A stretch of 64,000 nucleotides of DNA. It comes from Punctularia strigosozonata HHB-11173 SS5 (taxonomy: Eukaryota; Basidiomycota; Agaricomycetes; Corticiales; Punctulariaceae). The DNA lies in NCBI RefSeq assembly GCF_000264995.1, contig NW_006767433.1, positions 3,774,209-3,838,208 on the forward strand. The letters run 5' to 3'. The notes beneath the pieces were generated by a model. That model searched no databases. It saw only the letters and a program-made list of their open reading frames with translations, and was not told where the DNA came from. Of the stretch, positions 45,328 through 57,307 are shown in pieces; positions within the stretch are counted from its first letter, which is position 1; every line of letters begins with the position of its first letter. Position numbers and translations under genes: made by a program.

Positions 45328-46413
45328 ATGATGGTCAGATTACTCCTCGTAACCGCATCGACGCTCTTATTGGCGACTAACGCTTACGCTCAGAGTGCTT
45401 CCCAATATGGCCAGGTCAGTCTCATGGTTGTATTTCTGGCAACGTTGCGGTGACCGCGACAATCAGTGTGGAGGAATTGGTTGGAGTGGTGGTATGGCTC
45501 GTTTCACCGCCCTCGAGTTGCTCTGACACAAGCTTTCCGCCAGCTACGACCTGCCCTTCAGGATGGGCATGGTATGTTGCGATGCCGACATACCAGACAC
45601 GTACACTCACGCTCATGAATATAAGCACTGTGCTGAACTCGTACTATTCCCAATGTTTACCCGGCGCAGCGACGTCCTCCGCATCCCAGACGACCGTGAG
45701 CTCGTCAGGAGGCGGCGCCCCAACATCCACTTCGACGGGCACGGCGTCCACTAGCACGCCCACTCTCGTCACCGGCATGTCCTTCATCCGGGCGGTTGTA
45801 AGTTATGATGTCCGTAGATTGGTGAATATTGGCCTCACGTCTCATCTCCGTAGGAGGATCCCAATTTCCACAAATACCTGCGGTCGGAGGTCATTGACAC
45901 CGCGTCGGACGCTGTTCTCGGCGATCCCACGACCGCAGCCCAGTTCCAGATTGCGGATGGACAACTGCTGCAACAGAACCCGGAGATGGCAGCGCCATTG
46001 TATGCTCAGGTAGAAGCGTGAGTCGTTCACTCGGAACAGCCGCCGGGAACCAAAGTAACGCTTCATCTTGACAAACAGCCGCGCGAACAGCACCGTCATG
46101 AAGCTCAAGATGTCATGGTCGACAGAGCCGGCTTCGGGAGACAACGCCGGCACGTTCATGTGGTCTGGTGACACGTTGGAATGGGAGAACGCCAGTATCT
46201 CTCGTCCACAGCTTAACGTAAGCCTCTCTTGGGAAGGACGCGAGCATCGGGCTTAGCTGACCTGTTCGTGAAAACCAGGCCTGGCTGGTATGCCCTGACT
46301 CTGCCGGAAACTTGGACGTGTATGTCAACCTCGGGCCGTACGATTATGAGACCCCCGCAGGATGCGCCGACGAGACCATTCACGCCTACACCGGTGCTAC
46401 GCCTACTGCTTGA
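45328..46413 (+). CDS. Secreted protein with N-terminal CBM1 and an uncharacterised C-terminal domain
   Basis: The signal peptide MMVRLLLVTASTLLLATNAY is followed by AQSASQYGQ. Small exons complete a fungal cellulose-binding module: CGGIGWSGATTCPSGWAC (with introns inside), then NSYYSQCLPG, with the usual four cysteines and aromatic residues. A Ser/Thr/Gly linker follows. The C-terminal domain, about 140 residues, has FIRAVEDPNFHKYLRSEV, PTTAAQFQIADGQLLQQN, VMKLKMSWSTEPASGDN, GTFMWSGDTLEWENASISRP, NAWLVCPDSAGNLDVYVN and LGPYDYETPAGCADETIH. No catalytic motif of a known glycoside hydrolase, esterase or LPMO was recognised. It is likely secreted and bound to cellulose; the second domain may be another binding module or an accessory protein. 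Stop at 46411-46413. Confidence 0.8.
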
Positions 46414-46527
46414 TTTTCCAGGCCAATCCGATTGTGTTCCATGCGCAATATATAGTGTTGGCGTATGTTTCGTCCGGTCTGGGGATACCTGAGCACTGAG
46501 GTATGGTACAATGCAAAAAATGCCAAC

Positions 46528-46613
46528 TACCACAGATGGGACTCGAACCCACAACCTTCGCCTCATTCCTCACGAGTAGGAAAGCGACGCCATAACCATT
46601 AAGCTACTGCGGC
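46528..46613 (-). tRNA. tRNA-Arg (anticodon CCU) with a 13-base intron
   Basis: 86 bases on the minus strand. The acceptor stem GCCGCAG pairs with CTGTGGT (two wobbles). The D arm has the A box TAGCTTAATGG. The anticodon stem TCGCT pairs with GGCGA, and the T arm GTGGG-TTCGAGT-CCCAT carries the B box. The anticodon loop has TTCCTA followed by 13 extra bases starting CTCGTGAGG, placed after position 37 as in eukaryotic tRNA introns. The intron contains AGGAA, complementary to the loop TTCCT, the usual anticodon-intron pairing. The gene lies between two protein genes with no overlap. Confidence 0.9.
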
Positions 46614-46905
46614 TCAAGGCGATCTTGCCGTACCGTGTACGAGACCGTGCCAATCACAGATAATCAACCAACGCCCTGACGTCAGTGCCTCCTCGACCCT
46701 GTCACTGTCAGTCGCATGCATTTGAATTGGATGGCTTGGACTAGTATTAACACAACCAGCGTCGGAAAGGGCTGGCAGCTTCAATTCATTCGCATCCCTT
46801 GCGGGTGCAGCAAGGGCCCTCTCAGTCCTCGAGGCAGCTCTATCACCAGTATCACCCGCAAACACGTTGCCCTCCCGTTGCATACTATAAAGTCTGCTCA
46901 CTACC

Positions 46906-49649
46906 ATGTCGAGCTCGCGCCGTCAGGTTCAGCACGTTATGGCTAGCGCCGCTCGTCCGACAAGGAGCAGGTCGAAACTCCGTACATCATCGTCCAACGC
47001 TGCGCACTTCTTGTTCAAAAGCAACCTACCGCGACGATACGCCTCAGCTCGTCCTCCGCCCGGGTTCCAGCACGTGCAGAAAAGACACATGTTTGGAATC
47101 GGAGAAATAGTGAACGTCCTGGCCAATGTATGTCAAGGTCTTTTCTATACTGATTAGACCTTGGAGAATACAATCCTGAAACCCTGGTTCGTTCATGACA
47201 ACTTATTGCCTCTGCACAGCCTGGTGAAGCCGTCCGCTCTCTCACCGAGTCTAGACGATTGCTGGAAGAGGCAAGGCAAGAAATTCGGGAGAACCGCGAG
47301 CGAGCACAACTCCGGCCCGCACACACATTCTCCCCGCTACCTGGTTTCTTTCCGCGCCCTGCGGAGACGCGCGCGCTCGAATGCATTCTCGAGGGCGACC
47401 CGAGCTTTACCGTGCTCTTTGGCGCCAGTTCAGTCGGGAAGGTGGGCATCCGCCTGTCGTCTGCAAGTGCTGCTCAGTCCGTTTGATACGCATAAAAGAC
47501 AGCATTGTTGCGTGAGGTCCTCTCCCGCGACGATTATCATGGTGAGCATTCGATAGCTTGACTGATGGCATGTAATTGCCTAATGGTTGCCGGCCGTCAG
47601 TTTTGCACTTCGATCTCCGAATCGCCGGCTTCGCGGATTTGGCGAGCTTGTACATGAGCCTCAGCCAACAGATGGAACTTTACTTTGAGGCCATTGGCCA
47701 ATCGATGCCAGGGTACGAAGAGTTTGAGAAGGAGGCCTGGGCTTTTAAGGTCAGCTATTTCCCCGATTGCATGCGACGCGCAGAACGATGACCTTTCACA
47801 GCATGACAGGCTCAATGTAGAACGGAAGCTTGCTGAAGTGAAAGCTGATCGGTCCTTTGGTGCTGGGAGCATCAAGACTAGTGACATCGCTCGGTTAATG
47901 GAGCTATTTCAGGTACGTCTCAGTATACCAGTGCATGCATTCCTATTCACGGCGCCGCGATAGAGTTCCTTGCTCAAGTATTGGGTATTTCGGCCGCAGG
48001 GAGAGGAAGAAGCGGATGTAACTCTACAGAAGCAGAAATCTGACACGTTACACCCCGAGGCTCAACGAGGTGGTACCGTACGGCGTGTTGAGACCGGCTC
48101 AGAATTGACGCACGTTGAGCGCGAGGTGGATGCGACACACCCTCCAGCGTCCGATCCTGCCCATGCTTTGCCAATGCAGATCCCGCCGTCCCATCGCAAA
48201 TGGACCGGAAAACTATTCAGCAGTCGCGTGGATCTGCAAGAAGAAGAGGAAGCAACGAAGGGGGAAGAGGAACGGAGGATACCGAAACAGCACCAAACCG
48301 CAAACGAGGGCGAGGAGGGAGAACGGAAGAACGTACGGAAGAAGGTTCCGGTGATATTCTTTGATGAAGCGCATAAGTTGTGGGTTTATTGCTTTGTTGT
48401 CAAGGTAGTGACTCATACAGAGAACGATGTATAGACCAGCACTCATTCGCTCAACCGAGGCGATGAAGTGCATCCTCGACTCAATGCTCGTGCTTACGAA
48501 ACAGGACCGATTGTGCCATGTTATACATGCCACTAGTGATCCGTTTTACCAAACATGGCTGAGGCAGCTGAATGTTATGCAGCACTGTAAGGTGCGTTCT
48601 GTCGCCGCCTTTGCATATGCTTCGGTGGTTTGACGCATTGTACATAGATAATCACTTTCGGGGACTGCTCCAAAATCGAGACGAAATCCTTCTTTGTCGA
48701 AAGGCTGTTGCCGCGCGTGCCGGAGAAACTGAGGCAAGGGTTAAGTTTCGATGATTTGTTTGATGCCTTTGGAGGCAAACTGGCGCACTGGACTGACTAT
48801 GTGACGGATTACGGTCGGTACCATGTTCCTTGCGTTCTCGTACTGGCTAAATCGTCAAGCAGTGAACGCTAATGGACGCCTCGATGGTTAGCGTGTCCTT
48901 TACGCGCAATCTGGTCGTGCCCAACTGACGCGCACCTGGGTCATAGTGGAGCACAGCTCGCATTTTGTGCAGGCGCACGCATTGCTTAACCTGCACCTCC
49001 TCCACGCGTCCCAGGTTCCTTATCATCCAAACGCTGATGGTCGCTCTTCTGATTCGGGCCTCGGCCAGGCAGGGCCCTCCGATTCTCAGCACGATTTCAG
49101 CCGCCAGGCGCCCGGTGGTGGTTTTCGGATATATTCGCCTCTGGCGATGACAAATCCTCACGCGGCAGCTGCCAGTGCGGAGGACACGAGCGAATTTATG
49201 GAGGCACCGGGGTACATGTCGGATTTTGACGATAGGTCGCTCTTGAAGGTGATGAGCAGGCTGGCGCGCGCAGATAAGGAAGTCGAGCTGTGGATCGGGT
49301 ACTTTGGGTTGTGCAGAGAGATGGGGGTGAGGGCGGTCGACGGTATGGTGAAAGGCAAGGGCATTTGGAGACTGAATGTGGCAGCCGTTCTCACAGTTTC
49401 CTAGGGAGGATTCTCGAACTGCGATGGACGGATACTGTGACGCGCGAGGGCTCGACCGAATCAGGGGACGAAGACGAGACGTTAGCGCATGAGTCATTGC
49501 TGGGCCGCGGAGGAACGATTGGACCGAAACTAGTACCCACAACACCCATTATGAGATACGCAATGCGGGAGGTAGTGAACGAATATCTGGACGGCGATGG
49601 AGAAAGCGAGTACGCGAGCATTGATGAGGGGAGTGTGGACGAGTATTAG
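46906..49649 (+). CDS. P-loop ATPase of archaeal type (ATPase_2-like), probably mitochondrial
   Basis: The start at 46906 gives an Arg/Ser/Ala-rich N-terminus with no acidic residues for about 50 positions (MSSSRRQVQHVMASAARPTR), fitting a mitochondrial presequence, then HMFGIGEIVNVLAN. The next exons read TRALECILEGDPSFTVLFG and the Walker A GASSVGKTALLREVLS, DYHVLHFDLRIAGFADLASL, then a Lys/Glu-rich insert. The Walker B box is VPVIFFDEAHKLPAL, and a sensor-like strand HVIHATSDPFYQTWLRQ follows. The C-terminal part, with SFFVERLLP, HWTDYVTDY and an acidic tail ending IDEGSVDEY, is less conserved. Many introns of about 50-60 bases are inferred. A stress- or quality-control ATPase is plausible but the function is unknown to me. 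Confidence 0.75.
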
Positions 49650-49998
49650 GAGAGCGGACCGTGAGCCATGCGTTTATAGCAAGGAAGTTGCATGGGGTCA
49701 TACTATAGTCTGGCGCCGATCCCATTATACATCAGGTATATTTCCGAGGTATGCCAGTGCACCGGCAAAACACGTATCATCTGGGACATGCCTACTCGAA
49801 CCAGATCCATAGCCAGAATTTGTCTGGCATGCTCTGGCTGGGATTCGTGTTGAGAACGACTTACCGAGCTGCGAGTTCGAATATGGACCGCCAGCATCAA
49901 TACAGATTCACAACCGGGAAAAACCTTCCGTGCATGCGGCGCGTAACCATACGGTGATATGTATCGACAAGTTCTGCTCATCTCTTCCAACGCGTAGT
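49650..49998. other. Convergent intergenic region
   Basis: 349 bp between the ATPase stop and the eIF2-beta stop. No gene is supported. Confidence 0.4.
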
Positions 49999-51234
49999 TT
50001 AGCCCGTCTTCTTCCGCTTGCCCACCTGTGCCTGGAAACCGCTCTTGATCGCGTTGACGGAACGTCTCGAACCGCACGATTCGCAAGACATGAAGAAGAT
50101 ACGATTCTCCTTCGTGAGCAACGTGTCGGGAGATTTGCATGTCTTGCAAGTAACGTATTCCACTTTAATGTTGATTGTAGTGAGCTCATGTGACGTGCAC
50201 ATATAAATAGATCTTACCAATGTAGCGCCGGAGGACGTGCTCGATTTGCTTTTGTTGAAATCGGCCCTTGATGACCAAGCGGGACGAACCGTCGACGGAG
50301 CCCGTTGTGCCCATCTCAGCGAACATGAATTGGATGACGTGCTCGGGCTGTCGATGCATACGTTTGCAAATCTCACTAATGTTCGTGAAAATCGTCTTCT
50401 TATTGCCTTCACGAGCAAGCGAAGGAGGGGCGATGGTATACCGTTTCCCTGACGATGTGAGCAAAGCAGGGTTTGCGGCATGCAAGCAAGCGTAAAATCG
50501 GTGAAGAAGCTGATTGAGGGATAAGCCAAGGACTCCGCGTAAGGCACAGAGGAAAGCGCGTCACCTCTGGATATGTGTAATCCCGGTCACTCTTCAGCCA
50601 GGGCTCGTCACTGCCGTCCACACCAGCCGGCGCATCTCCGCGGGCAAATGGATCGTCACCGAGCTCGCCTTCGTCAACGTCGTCCAAGTGAGTGCCGTCA
50701 TTATCGACGCCGTCCTCCTCCTCCTCCTTGGCCTTAGTTTCCTCCAGCTCTTTCTCGAAAGCCTCCATGTCGAAGGCAGCTTTCTTCTTGGAGGATTTCT
50801 TCTTCTTCTTGAGATCGGAGAAGTCAAGGTCCTCTGTTGCTGCCGCATCCTTTGCAGGAGTAGATATACCCGAGCCTTCGCCATCCTGTACAGAATTGAT
50901 CTCAGTACAAGCAGGAACAGCAGAGGCCTAGACGCACCAAGTCGAGCGGAATGTCCTTCTTCTTCTTTTTCTTCTTCAGGTCACCGAACATGGCCTTGAA
51001 CTCGTCATCCTCCTTAGGCGTCTCAGAGACCTCTCCTCCTGCAGCCTGCTTCATCTGCTCGTGAGCCGTTGTCGGGCCCATATCAACTGTTTCCCCATTT
51101 AAGGTGCGAGTATCGATAATCGAAGGCGCTGGAGTAGTGGGATCGGCCTCGGCCGCGAGTGGATCTTCGTTAAAGGCGACGGTCTTTTTCTTGCGCTTTT
51201 TGAGTGAAGGATCAAACAGCGGTTCCTCAGACAT
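49999..51234 (-). CDS. SUI3: Translation initiation factor eIF2 subunit beta
   Basis: The beta subunit of the ternary complex that brings initiator tRNA to the 40S ribosome. The start gives [19 protein letters not shown]. Three lysine blocks, which in this family contact eIF5 and eIF2B, are visible: [18 protein letters not shown] and [12 protein letters not shown]. An acidic middle ([20 protein letters not shown]) precedes the core [22 protein letters not shown], then [39 protein letters not shown] and [20 protein letters not shown]. The zinc ribbon is [15 protein letters not shown] and later [13 protein letters not shown]. It ends QVGKRKKTG at 49999. About three introns. Divergent from ATP3. 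Confidence 0.96.
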
Positions 51235-51497
51235 GGCGGTAGTGGTCGATGTCGATGCCTGCAGGCGATGTGATGATCTAAGAGCAACGCGGAATGACTC
51301 GTGTCGGTCAGAGTGTTATCGTGAGAACTGTCAAACTAGGCTAACAGTGTGACTGAGCAATTGACCTACACGTATTATATATGTAAAAAGGAAATGAAAT
51401 GTCAATATATCTAACCGCGAACTGGCCCCGAGTCTGCTCACCCCTTCGCTTTCCGAGTTGCTCCTCGTCCGCGCCAACGAACTCCCTTACCTTCGCG
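51235..51497. promoter_or_regulatory. Divergent promoter region of eIF2-beta and ATP3
   Basis: 263 bp between two divergent housekeeping start codons. No specific element was recognised. Confidence 0.45.
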
Positions 51498-52649
51498 ATG
51501 CTCGCCCGCCAGTCCCTCGCCCGCATGGTGGCTAGGCCGCCTGTGCTGGCCGCAGCGCCCGCCGATGCTCGCGGGATGGCCACACTCCGTGAACTTGAGC
51601 TCCGTCTCAAATCCGTTCGAAACATTGAGAAAATCACTAAGGTGCGTCACAGCGTAGCGGGTCCGGGGAACATATTGACACCAGACAATCAGTCCATGAA
51701 AATGATTGCTTCGACCAAGCTTGCCAAGGCTCAACGCGCCATGCAAAGCGGCAAGGAGTACGGACTCGCGAACAACGGTACGGCGCCCAGTATATTGCCC
51801 AGCAAGTCCGTGCTGATTGTGAACAGAGGTTTTCGAGCATGCGACCACCGATTCTGCTGCTAAGCGCAAGCTCTTCGTCGTCATCTCGTCCGACAAGGGT
51901 CTGTGCGGTGGCATTCACTCCTCGGTCTCCAAGGCCACGCGCAGGGCCTTCGCAGACACGGAACACACAGATCCGCAATCCCCCATCATGGTCGTTGGCG
52001 ACAAGTCGAAAGCTCAGCTCTCGCGTGTACTTTCTGGCAACTTGACCCTCACGTTCAACCAGATTGGCCGTGACGTCCCCACTTTTGCGGACGCTGCTGG
52101 TGTGGCGGACCTGATCCTCAAGTCGGGTGCCCAGTACGATAGCATCGCCCTTGTGTACAACCGCTTCGTCTCTGCGCTGTCGTATGAGCCTGCAGTTGTC
52201 GAGGTCCGGACCGAGACTGCGTTGAAAGAATCCTGTGCGTCCCTATTAGTGCCTTGTCGTGAAAACTCAATCTTGACGTCTTCTACTTGCAGCTGGCTTC
52301 CGGGCTTACGAGCAAGAGGAGGAACTGACCAAGGATCTGGCCGAATTTGCATTGGCGAACGCCATCTACTCCGCTCTCGTAGAGGGCCATGCGTGCGAAA
52401 TTAGCGCTCGGTGTGTCTTTGTCTTCTGCGATGCTGTATCCGTAAGCTAATCGTTGTTCGCAGTCGGAATGCCATGGATAACGCGTCCAAGAACGCCGGA
52501 GAGATGATAAACGCACTTCAACTGCAATACAACCGTGGTCGTCAAGCAGCAATCACCAACGAACTCGTTGATATCATCACTGGTGCGCCGAATATACATT
52601 CGTCCCTTGTCAGTCCTCACACATTGGCGCAGGTGCTAGCGCGTTGTGA
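51498..52649 (+). CDS. ATP3: Mitochondrial F1-ATP synthase subunit gamma
   Basis: The rotating central stalk of F1-ATPase. The presequence [20 protein letters not shown] has the expected Arg/Ala/Leu mix. It is followed by [76 protein letters not shown] and [18 protein letters not shown]. The conserved C-terminal helix reads [40 protein letters not shown], and a final tiny exon adds ASAL. That last exon is required: the intron from about 52583 to 52632 restores the family ending ITGASAL with a stop at 52647-52649. Five introns are inferred. Confidence 0.96.
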
Positions 52650-52946
52650 GGTGTTTTACCATACGGACTGTAGCTTGCGCGTATATCTGCAGGTGCAATC
52701 GACTTTCTTTGACGCGATTGAGCTCGTTTTACGAATGCCCCATGCGCTACTAAACGAGTCTACTTCGCAGTACCCATTGCGAATCCAAGGATCCACAGCC
52801 TGCCACAATTTCAAACAATTGGCCCTCATCAAACTGCCGCCGTGGAGGCGACTTCGGTTGCCTTCAACGTTCTCTGTGGTGTTGTCGAACCGCAAATTCA
52901 GACTGGTGCAGTGACAATATATCTGCGATAAATACAAATAATTCCA

Positions 52947-53891
52947 TTAAGCATCTATGAGCGTGGCTCGTTCTCTCTCATAATCTATCCTCAGTCTGCT
53001 GGCTCGCTCCCAGAGTGTCTCGCCTGCCCCCCTCGCAGCCTCCTTCCATTCGCGGATAACAGCGCCCTTGGTGTTCGACCCCTCTACCACATACAACCGA
53101 TCATCTCTGCGTCGTGCAGCGTGTATAACTTGGTGCAGCCCAGTACGATCCATCATTTGCACGTCTCGACCCTTGCTTTGCAGGACGATGACAATCATCC
53201 TGAATCGCTCGTGCGCGGTCAACCTTGCGATGGTACGCGATTCTGCGCCTTGCTTACTCCATAACTCGTGATAGTCGACCGGAACGGCTATGTGGGATAG
53301 GCTGAGAAGGTGATCAAGGGGTACGAGGAAAAGGTCGCTGCGCGTGAATAGATGAAGGTGGGTGATTCCACGGAGGAAGAACAGGCCCTGTGGAGTGGGA
53401 GTCCGGGCCGAAAATCCCCATGCGTGCGCGTGCGGTCTTGACAGATCATCCAGCAGGATCGTTAATTCCCTGCAAGGGAATGCGGATGCCCGGCGGCCGT
53501 CCGAGTCGTCGTTGGCTCCCGGAGCAGATGTCCATATACAAGCCGCCATGGAAAGGATAGTAGTTAAGAAAGATGGCGGCAGCGCCAGGTGGGTGACGGT
53601 CGTCTGGAGGTGTAACATGATGGTATGCGGGTCCTCTTCGAAGGGGATGTCACTCTCGAGCCAGAGGTGGCGCAAGTGTCGGATATATGGCAAAGTGCTA
53701 AGACATGCCACTTTATGGCGAGCAGAGCGGAACGGAATGGTGAGCGTGCAGAAGAGATATCGTAACACGAGCTTGCGGGTTTGCGCTGAGACTAAGGATA
53801 TGGCAAGTGCGCTGTCTATCGAGGAAGCCGCGGCAAGATCCAGAACGTACAGCGCAAGCTCCATAGGAAGCTCTCCAAAGGCGCGCGGCAT
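52947..53891 (-). CDS. F-box-like hypothetical protein
   Basis: A long uninterrupted frame. The ATG at 53891 gives MPRAFGELPMELALYVLDLA, an F-box-like start, then LAISLVSAQTRKLVLRYLF, a hallmark of single-exon Agaricomycete F-box-like proteins. The middle has LRHLWLESDIPFEED and ITHLHLFTRSDLFLVPLDHL strands, and the C-terminus has VLQSKGRDVQMMDRTGLHQV, ending ERERATLIDA. An upstream exon is possible: a GT donor follows near 53950 and the frame stays open to 53960. No further domain was recognised and the function is unknown. Confidence 0.68.
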   Translation of the reverse strand: MPRAFGELPMELALYVLDLAAASSIDSALAISLVSAQTRKLVLRYLFCTLTIPFRSARHKVACLSTLPYIRHLRHLWLESDIPFEEDPHTIMLHLQTTVTHLALPPSFLTTILSMAACIWTSAPGANDDSDGRRASAFPCRELTILLDDLSRPHAHAWGFSARTPTPQGLFFLRGITHLHLFTRSDLFLVPLDHLLSLSHIAVPVDYHELWSKQGAESRTIARLTAHERFRMIVIVLQSKGRDVQMMDRTGLHQVIHAARRRDDRLYVVEGSNTKGAVIREWKEAARGAGETLWERASRLRIDYERERATLIDA

Positions 53892-54501
53892 GGGCGAAAT
53901 CCTGCGATGTCCATTAGCAGCTGCCTGTATCGTTGAGGTGATTGTACTCACTAGGAACACTCGGGAGATTATGTTGATTTCTGCATCCTAGCAGTAACCT
54001 TGCAGTTTATGACAGAGAAGCAGCAGATGCTGATCGAATTGGGGTTCGGAAGCACCAGGTTTTAGAGCAGGAGCATCGTGAGCCAGAGTGAGCTTTAAAA
54101 GTACAAGGAAGACTCATCAAGCGAATTAAACCGGATGAGGCCGGACCGAACCCCGATTGCCCTCACATGCTCTTTCTGCGGATTACCAGTCGTCTCGTTC
54201 TGTTCGGATAAGGTCGCGAGGAATTAGCTACGGATCTGTAGACAAAAAGGTGACGTGCGCAGGAGTCCGATCACGACTCCTTCGTCGCGGCAGGCTTCCA
54301 TCCAACTACTTAGTCTTTCGTGTACCAAGCGCTTCTCTGTGAACATCACGTTTATGAATTGTTCGAACCGCTCAGGCGGATTTTCTGTAATAGACTGTAA
54401 TAGGAAACAGACCGTATAATACAATATAACGGTACAACGTGGCAGAGCATCATGGAATCAACGACGCGGTGGTGCGGTTAGATGTATCGAAGCGTATCAG
54501 G
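53892..54501. other. Intergenic region
   Basis: 610 bp with no supported gene. Contains the promoter of the F-box-like gene and the 3' flank of the CAF-1 gene. Confidence 0.4.
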
Positions 54502-57129
54502 CTACGGGGCAATGTCTCCTACTCGGGTTAGCGCCACCCGTCTCTTTTTCTTTGGCGGACCTTCCGTATTGCTCTGCATTTTCTCGCCTTCATCCGGGAT
54601 TTGATCTGCGCGAGAACTCACGATGTTATCATCTACACTAGCCGCAGGCGTCAACGGGGGCTCGCTACGCTTCGTCCCAGTGCTCTGTATCGGGGTAGGC
54701 GTAGAGATCAACTGAGACGAAGGAGTGGAAGAGGAAGTCGTCATGGGTAACGAGTGATGGTGTGCAATAGATTGCAGCTGAAGTGTGTGTTGTTGCGTGT
54801 GGTGCGCCGGGAGAATCTCATCAAATACGACCAGAGTGCAGTATCCGTCCCTCGACGACAGTATCAAGCACTGCCCGTCAGGAGACCTGGAAGACCGTAA
54901 GTCACCACTCGCGCTTGCCAACATGGATGAAGGCTTACCATGTCAGATCTGTGAACTCATCATAGTGAAGTTTCGTGAGCAAGCTGATGGGCCCTGCCTG
55001 CTGGGTATCATGAATGGTGACCGTGTCTTTCGTTGCAACTGCGAAGAGCATCCGATAGGGCAGCGCGAAGACGGAACTTGATGCCGTGGACGGTGTTGAG
55101 AATGGGTTGGGCGTAGAAGCTCTCGATCGCGCAGGCGTCGGCACTCTTAGCGAGTCTGTCGCAGACAACGCCGGAGAGGGCATCGCGGGAGCATGTACAC
55201 CGACAGAACCGGGACGGACGGGGGCAGGGGCAGCGATAGGCGAGCGGAAGGAGTTGGTCGTCGCAGTTTGAGGCGACATTGGGGCCAAAGAATTGTTGTC
55301 CTGTAACATAGGCGCTCCAGAGACGGGGCCTAGAAGATCCACGGACACAAACTCTTCTTTGCCCTTCTCCACTACGATCCGCTTGGGTTCTGTCGGTCCC
55401 GAAGCTGCAACCCCAGGGCGGAGCTCGTAAAGGATGGGTGAAAACCTCACCGCGACGGTGGCCTTCTTATGTCCCGGTAACTGCGCGATGGGGGGCCTTG
55501 CGAAGTTTGCGCGAGAATAGACGTATACGCATGAACTTTGTCCAGAGTCGATATTTTCATCGGTGTTGATCGAGAGATTTCCCTTGCGGCCCCGAGTTGG
55601 TTGGTCATCGGACCTGCCATTTGATAAACGGCTGGTCCCTGGAACGACGGAAGGATCCTCAAACTGCCCGGCTGGTGTCAACAGGAGACCTCCGTCCGGG
55701 CTAAACGTGAGGCGCCGGAAGAAGTTAGTGAAATTCTCGTCTCCATAGAGCTTCACGGTCGCCCAGCTTGACATTGTGGCCGGCAAAGCCCGGATGGCGG
55801 GTAGCGCGGGCATAGGTGATGGCGAGCGCGCTGAGCGCCCTGTATGCAACGAGGAAGCAGGAGAAGCAGGAGTGCTGAAGGACGATCGACGCGACGAGGA
55901 TGATGGCGGAGGAAACATCGCAGCACTCGTATGGGGTGTGCTCGCGACTGAAGTAGACGGAGTGAGGGGAGCGTCGTTCGTCTGACTGGTGGAAGGAGTT
56001 GACAATGGAGGTGCTGCTATCTCATCCTTCAAACGTTCACTAGCAGAGGTAACCACAGATTCGGCATCGCTGGCTGTGGACTCTCGACGTTGCATACGCG
56101 GTCGGCTATGTGAGCTGGAGGTTCGATGGTGGCGCGTCATCTTTGTGTTCTTGCCTACTGCATGTGCCTCGAATCGACCATCCTTACTGGTGATGCTGTA
56201 GATGTGCATCGAGCGATCGCTGCTTTGGGTTGCAATATACTCGTTCAGCGGGTCCCAGGCGACGCCTTGCACATAATGGTTATGCTCGGCAATTTCATGC
56301 AAAAGCTTGCCTGCGGCTAGATCAGTCAAGAGGATTGCATAAGGCAGGCTCGCATGACATACCGTCACTCGCGGAATACACCCTAGCACAATTGTCCGTG
56401 CTCCCCGCGATGATATACTCGCCCGTCGGGCTCCATGCCAGGTCATACACTTGCATTGTGGTGCATCTGAGCGTTGTCATGAGCTTCAACTACATCACGT
56501 AAGCCGAATAACCCACCGAACTGTCACGCGGGCCTTCCAGTACTCTTTCTCGTATTGCTGCTCTTCGGGAGTGAGGTCGCTACCATACGTGGCTGTCTGT
56601 GGTGTCGATGACGGCGCCCATATAATAAGCATCCCATCTATTGACCTCGTGAGTACGAAGCTTCAGCCAGGTCGGACAAGGGGATCGTACCATCTCCCGC
56701 GGACGCGATATATTCGCCTGTTGCTGACATGAAGGACGCACGGAACTCGGAAGGCGTATTCACGTACCATTGGGAGAGAATCTCACCACGTTTACGGCGG
56801 CAGAGTGCCTGCTGAGCGTAGCAAGGTATTCAACCCGCGGCTGGCGCGGTGCGGGTGGCATGGCGCTTGACGCGTCCGCGACCGAACTTGGTAATATATG
56901 CGGATGCACCAGCCATAACTGCGCGCAGGTCTAGTAATGCTTATGGTACGAAGCTTTAGACACATACCCTGACGTGATTATCCTCACCGCCCGTGGCAAG
57001 CTTGTACGCTTGCAACGCGAAGGCCCTGTCCTGCGTTGGACGCGCTTTCTTGAAAGGGGCCGGTTGGAAGTCGCAGGTGGAGATCGGTTTCGAGTCGTGC
57101 CATCGAATTTCCAGTGTTTTGACACGCAT
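54502..57129 (-). CDS. CAC2: Chromatin assembly factor 1 WD40 subunit (CAC2 / CHAF1B)
   Basis: A WD40 subunit of the CAF-1 histone chaperone, which deposits H3-H4 behind replication forks. The start at 57129 gives MRVKTLEIRWHDSKPISTCD and FQPA, the typical family beginning, then LATGGEDNHVRLWLVHP, LSRHSAAVNVVRFSP, IIIWAPSS, ELMTTLRCTTMQ.YDLAWSP-like blocks, and KLLHEIAEHNHYVQGVAWDP followed by LNEYIATQSSDRSMHIYS. A long Ser/Thr/Pro-rich insert then carries SSWATVKLYGDENFTNFFRR, LTFSPDGGLLLTPAGQFED, ATVAVRFSPILYELRPG and FALPYRMLFAVATKDTVTIH. The end is WSPDGQCLILSSRDGYCTLV and a disordered tail with PPKKKRRVAL, a probable nuclear signal. About five introns. Confidence 0.92.
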
Positions 57130-57307
57130 ATCCACGCGTAGGAAGGAGAAGGGAGCAGTTCAAAGAGGTCGAGTTCAAGAACGATGGAGGTCGCTGTTAC
57201 TTGACTTCATGTTCGGGCCTTATGGTCACGCGTCGACTTTGTTCCCACCGCCGCCACGCTACTATTGTAATAGCGATCGATTTGAGGTGGCCCACTGAAC
57301 TACCAAA

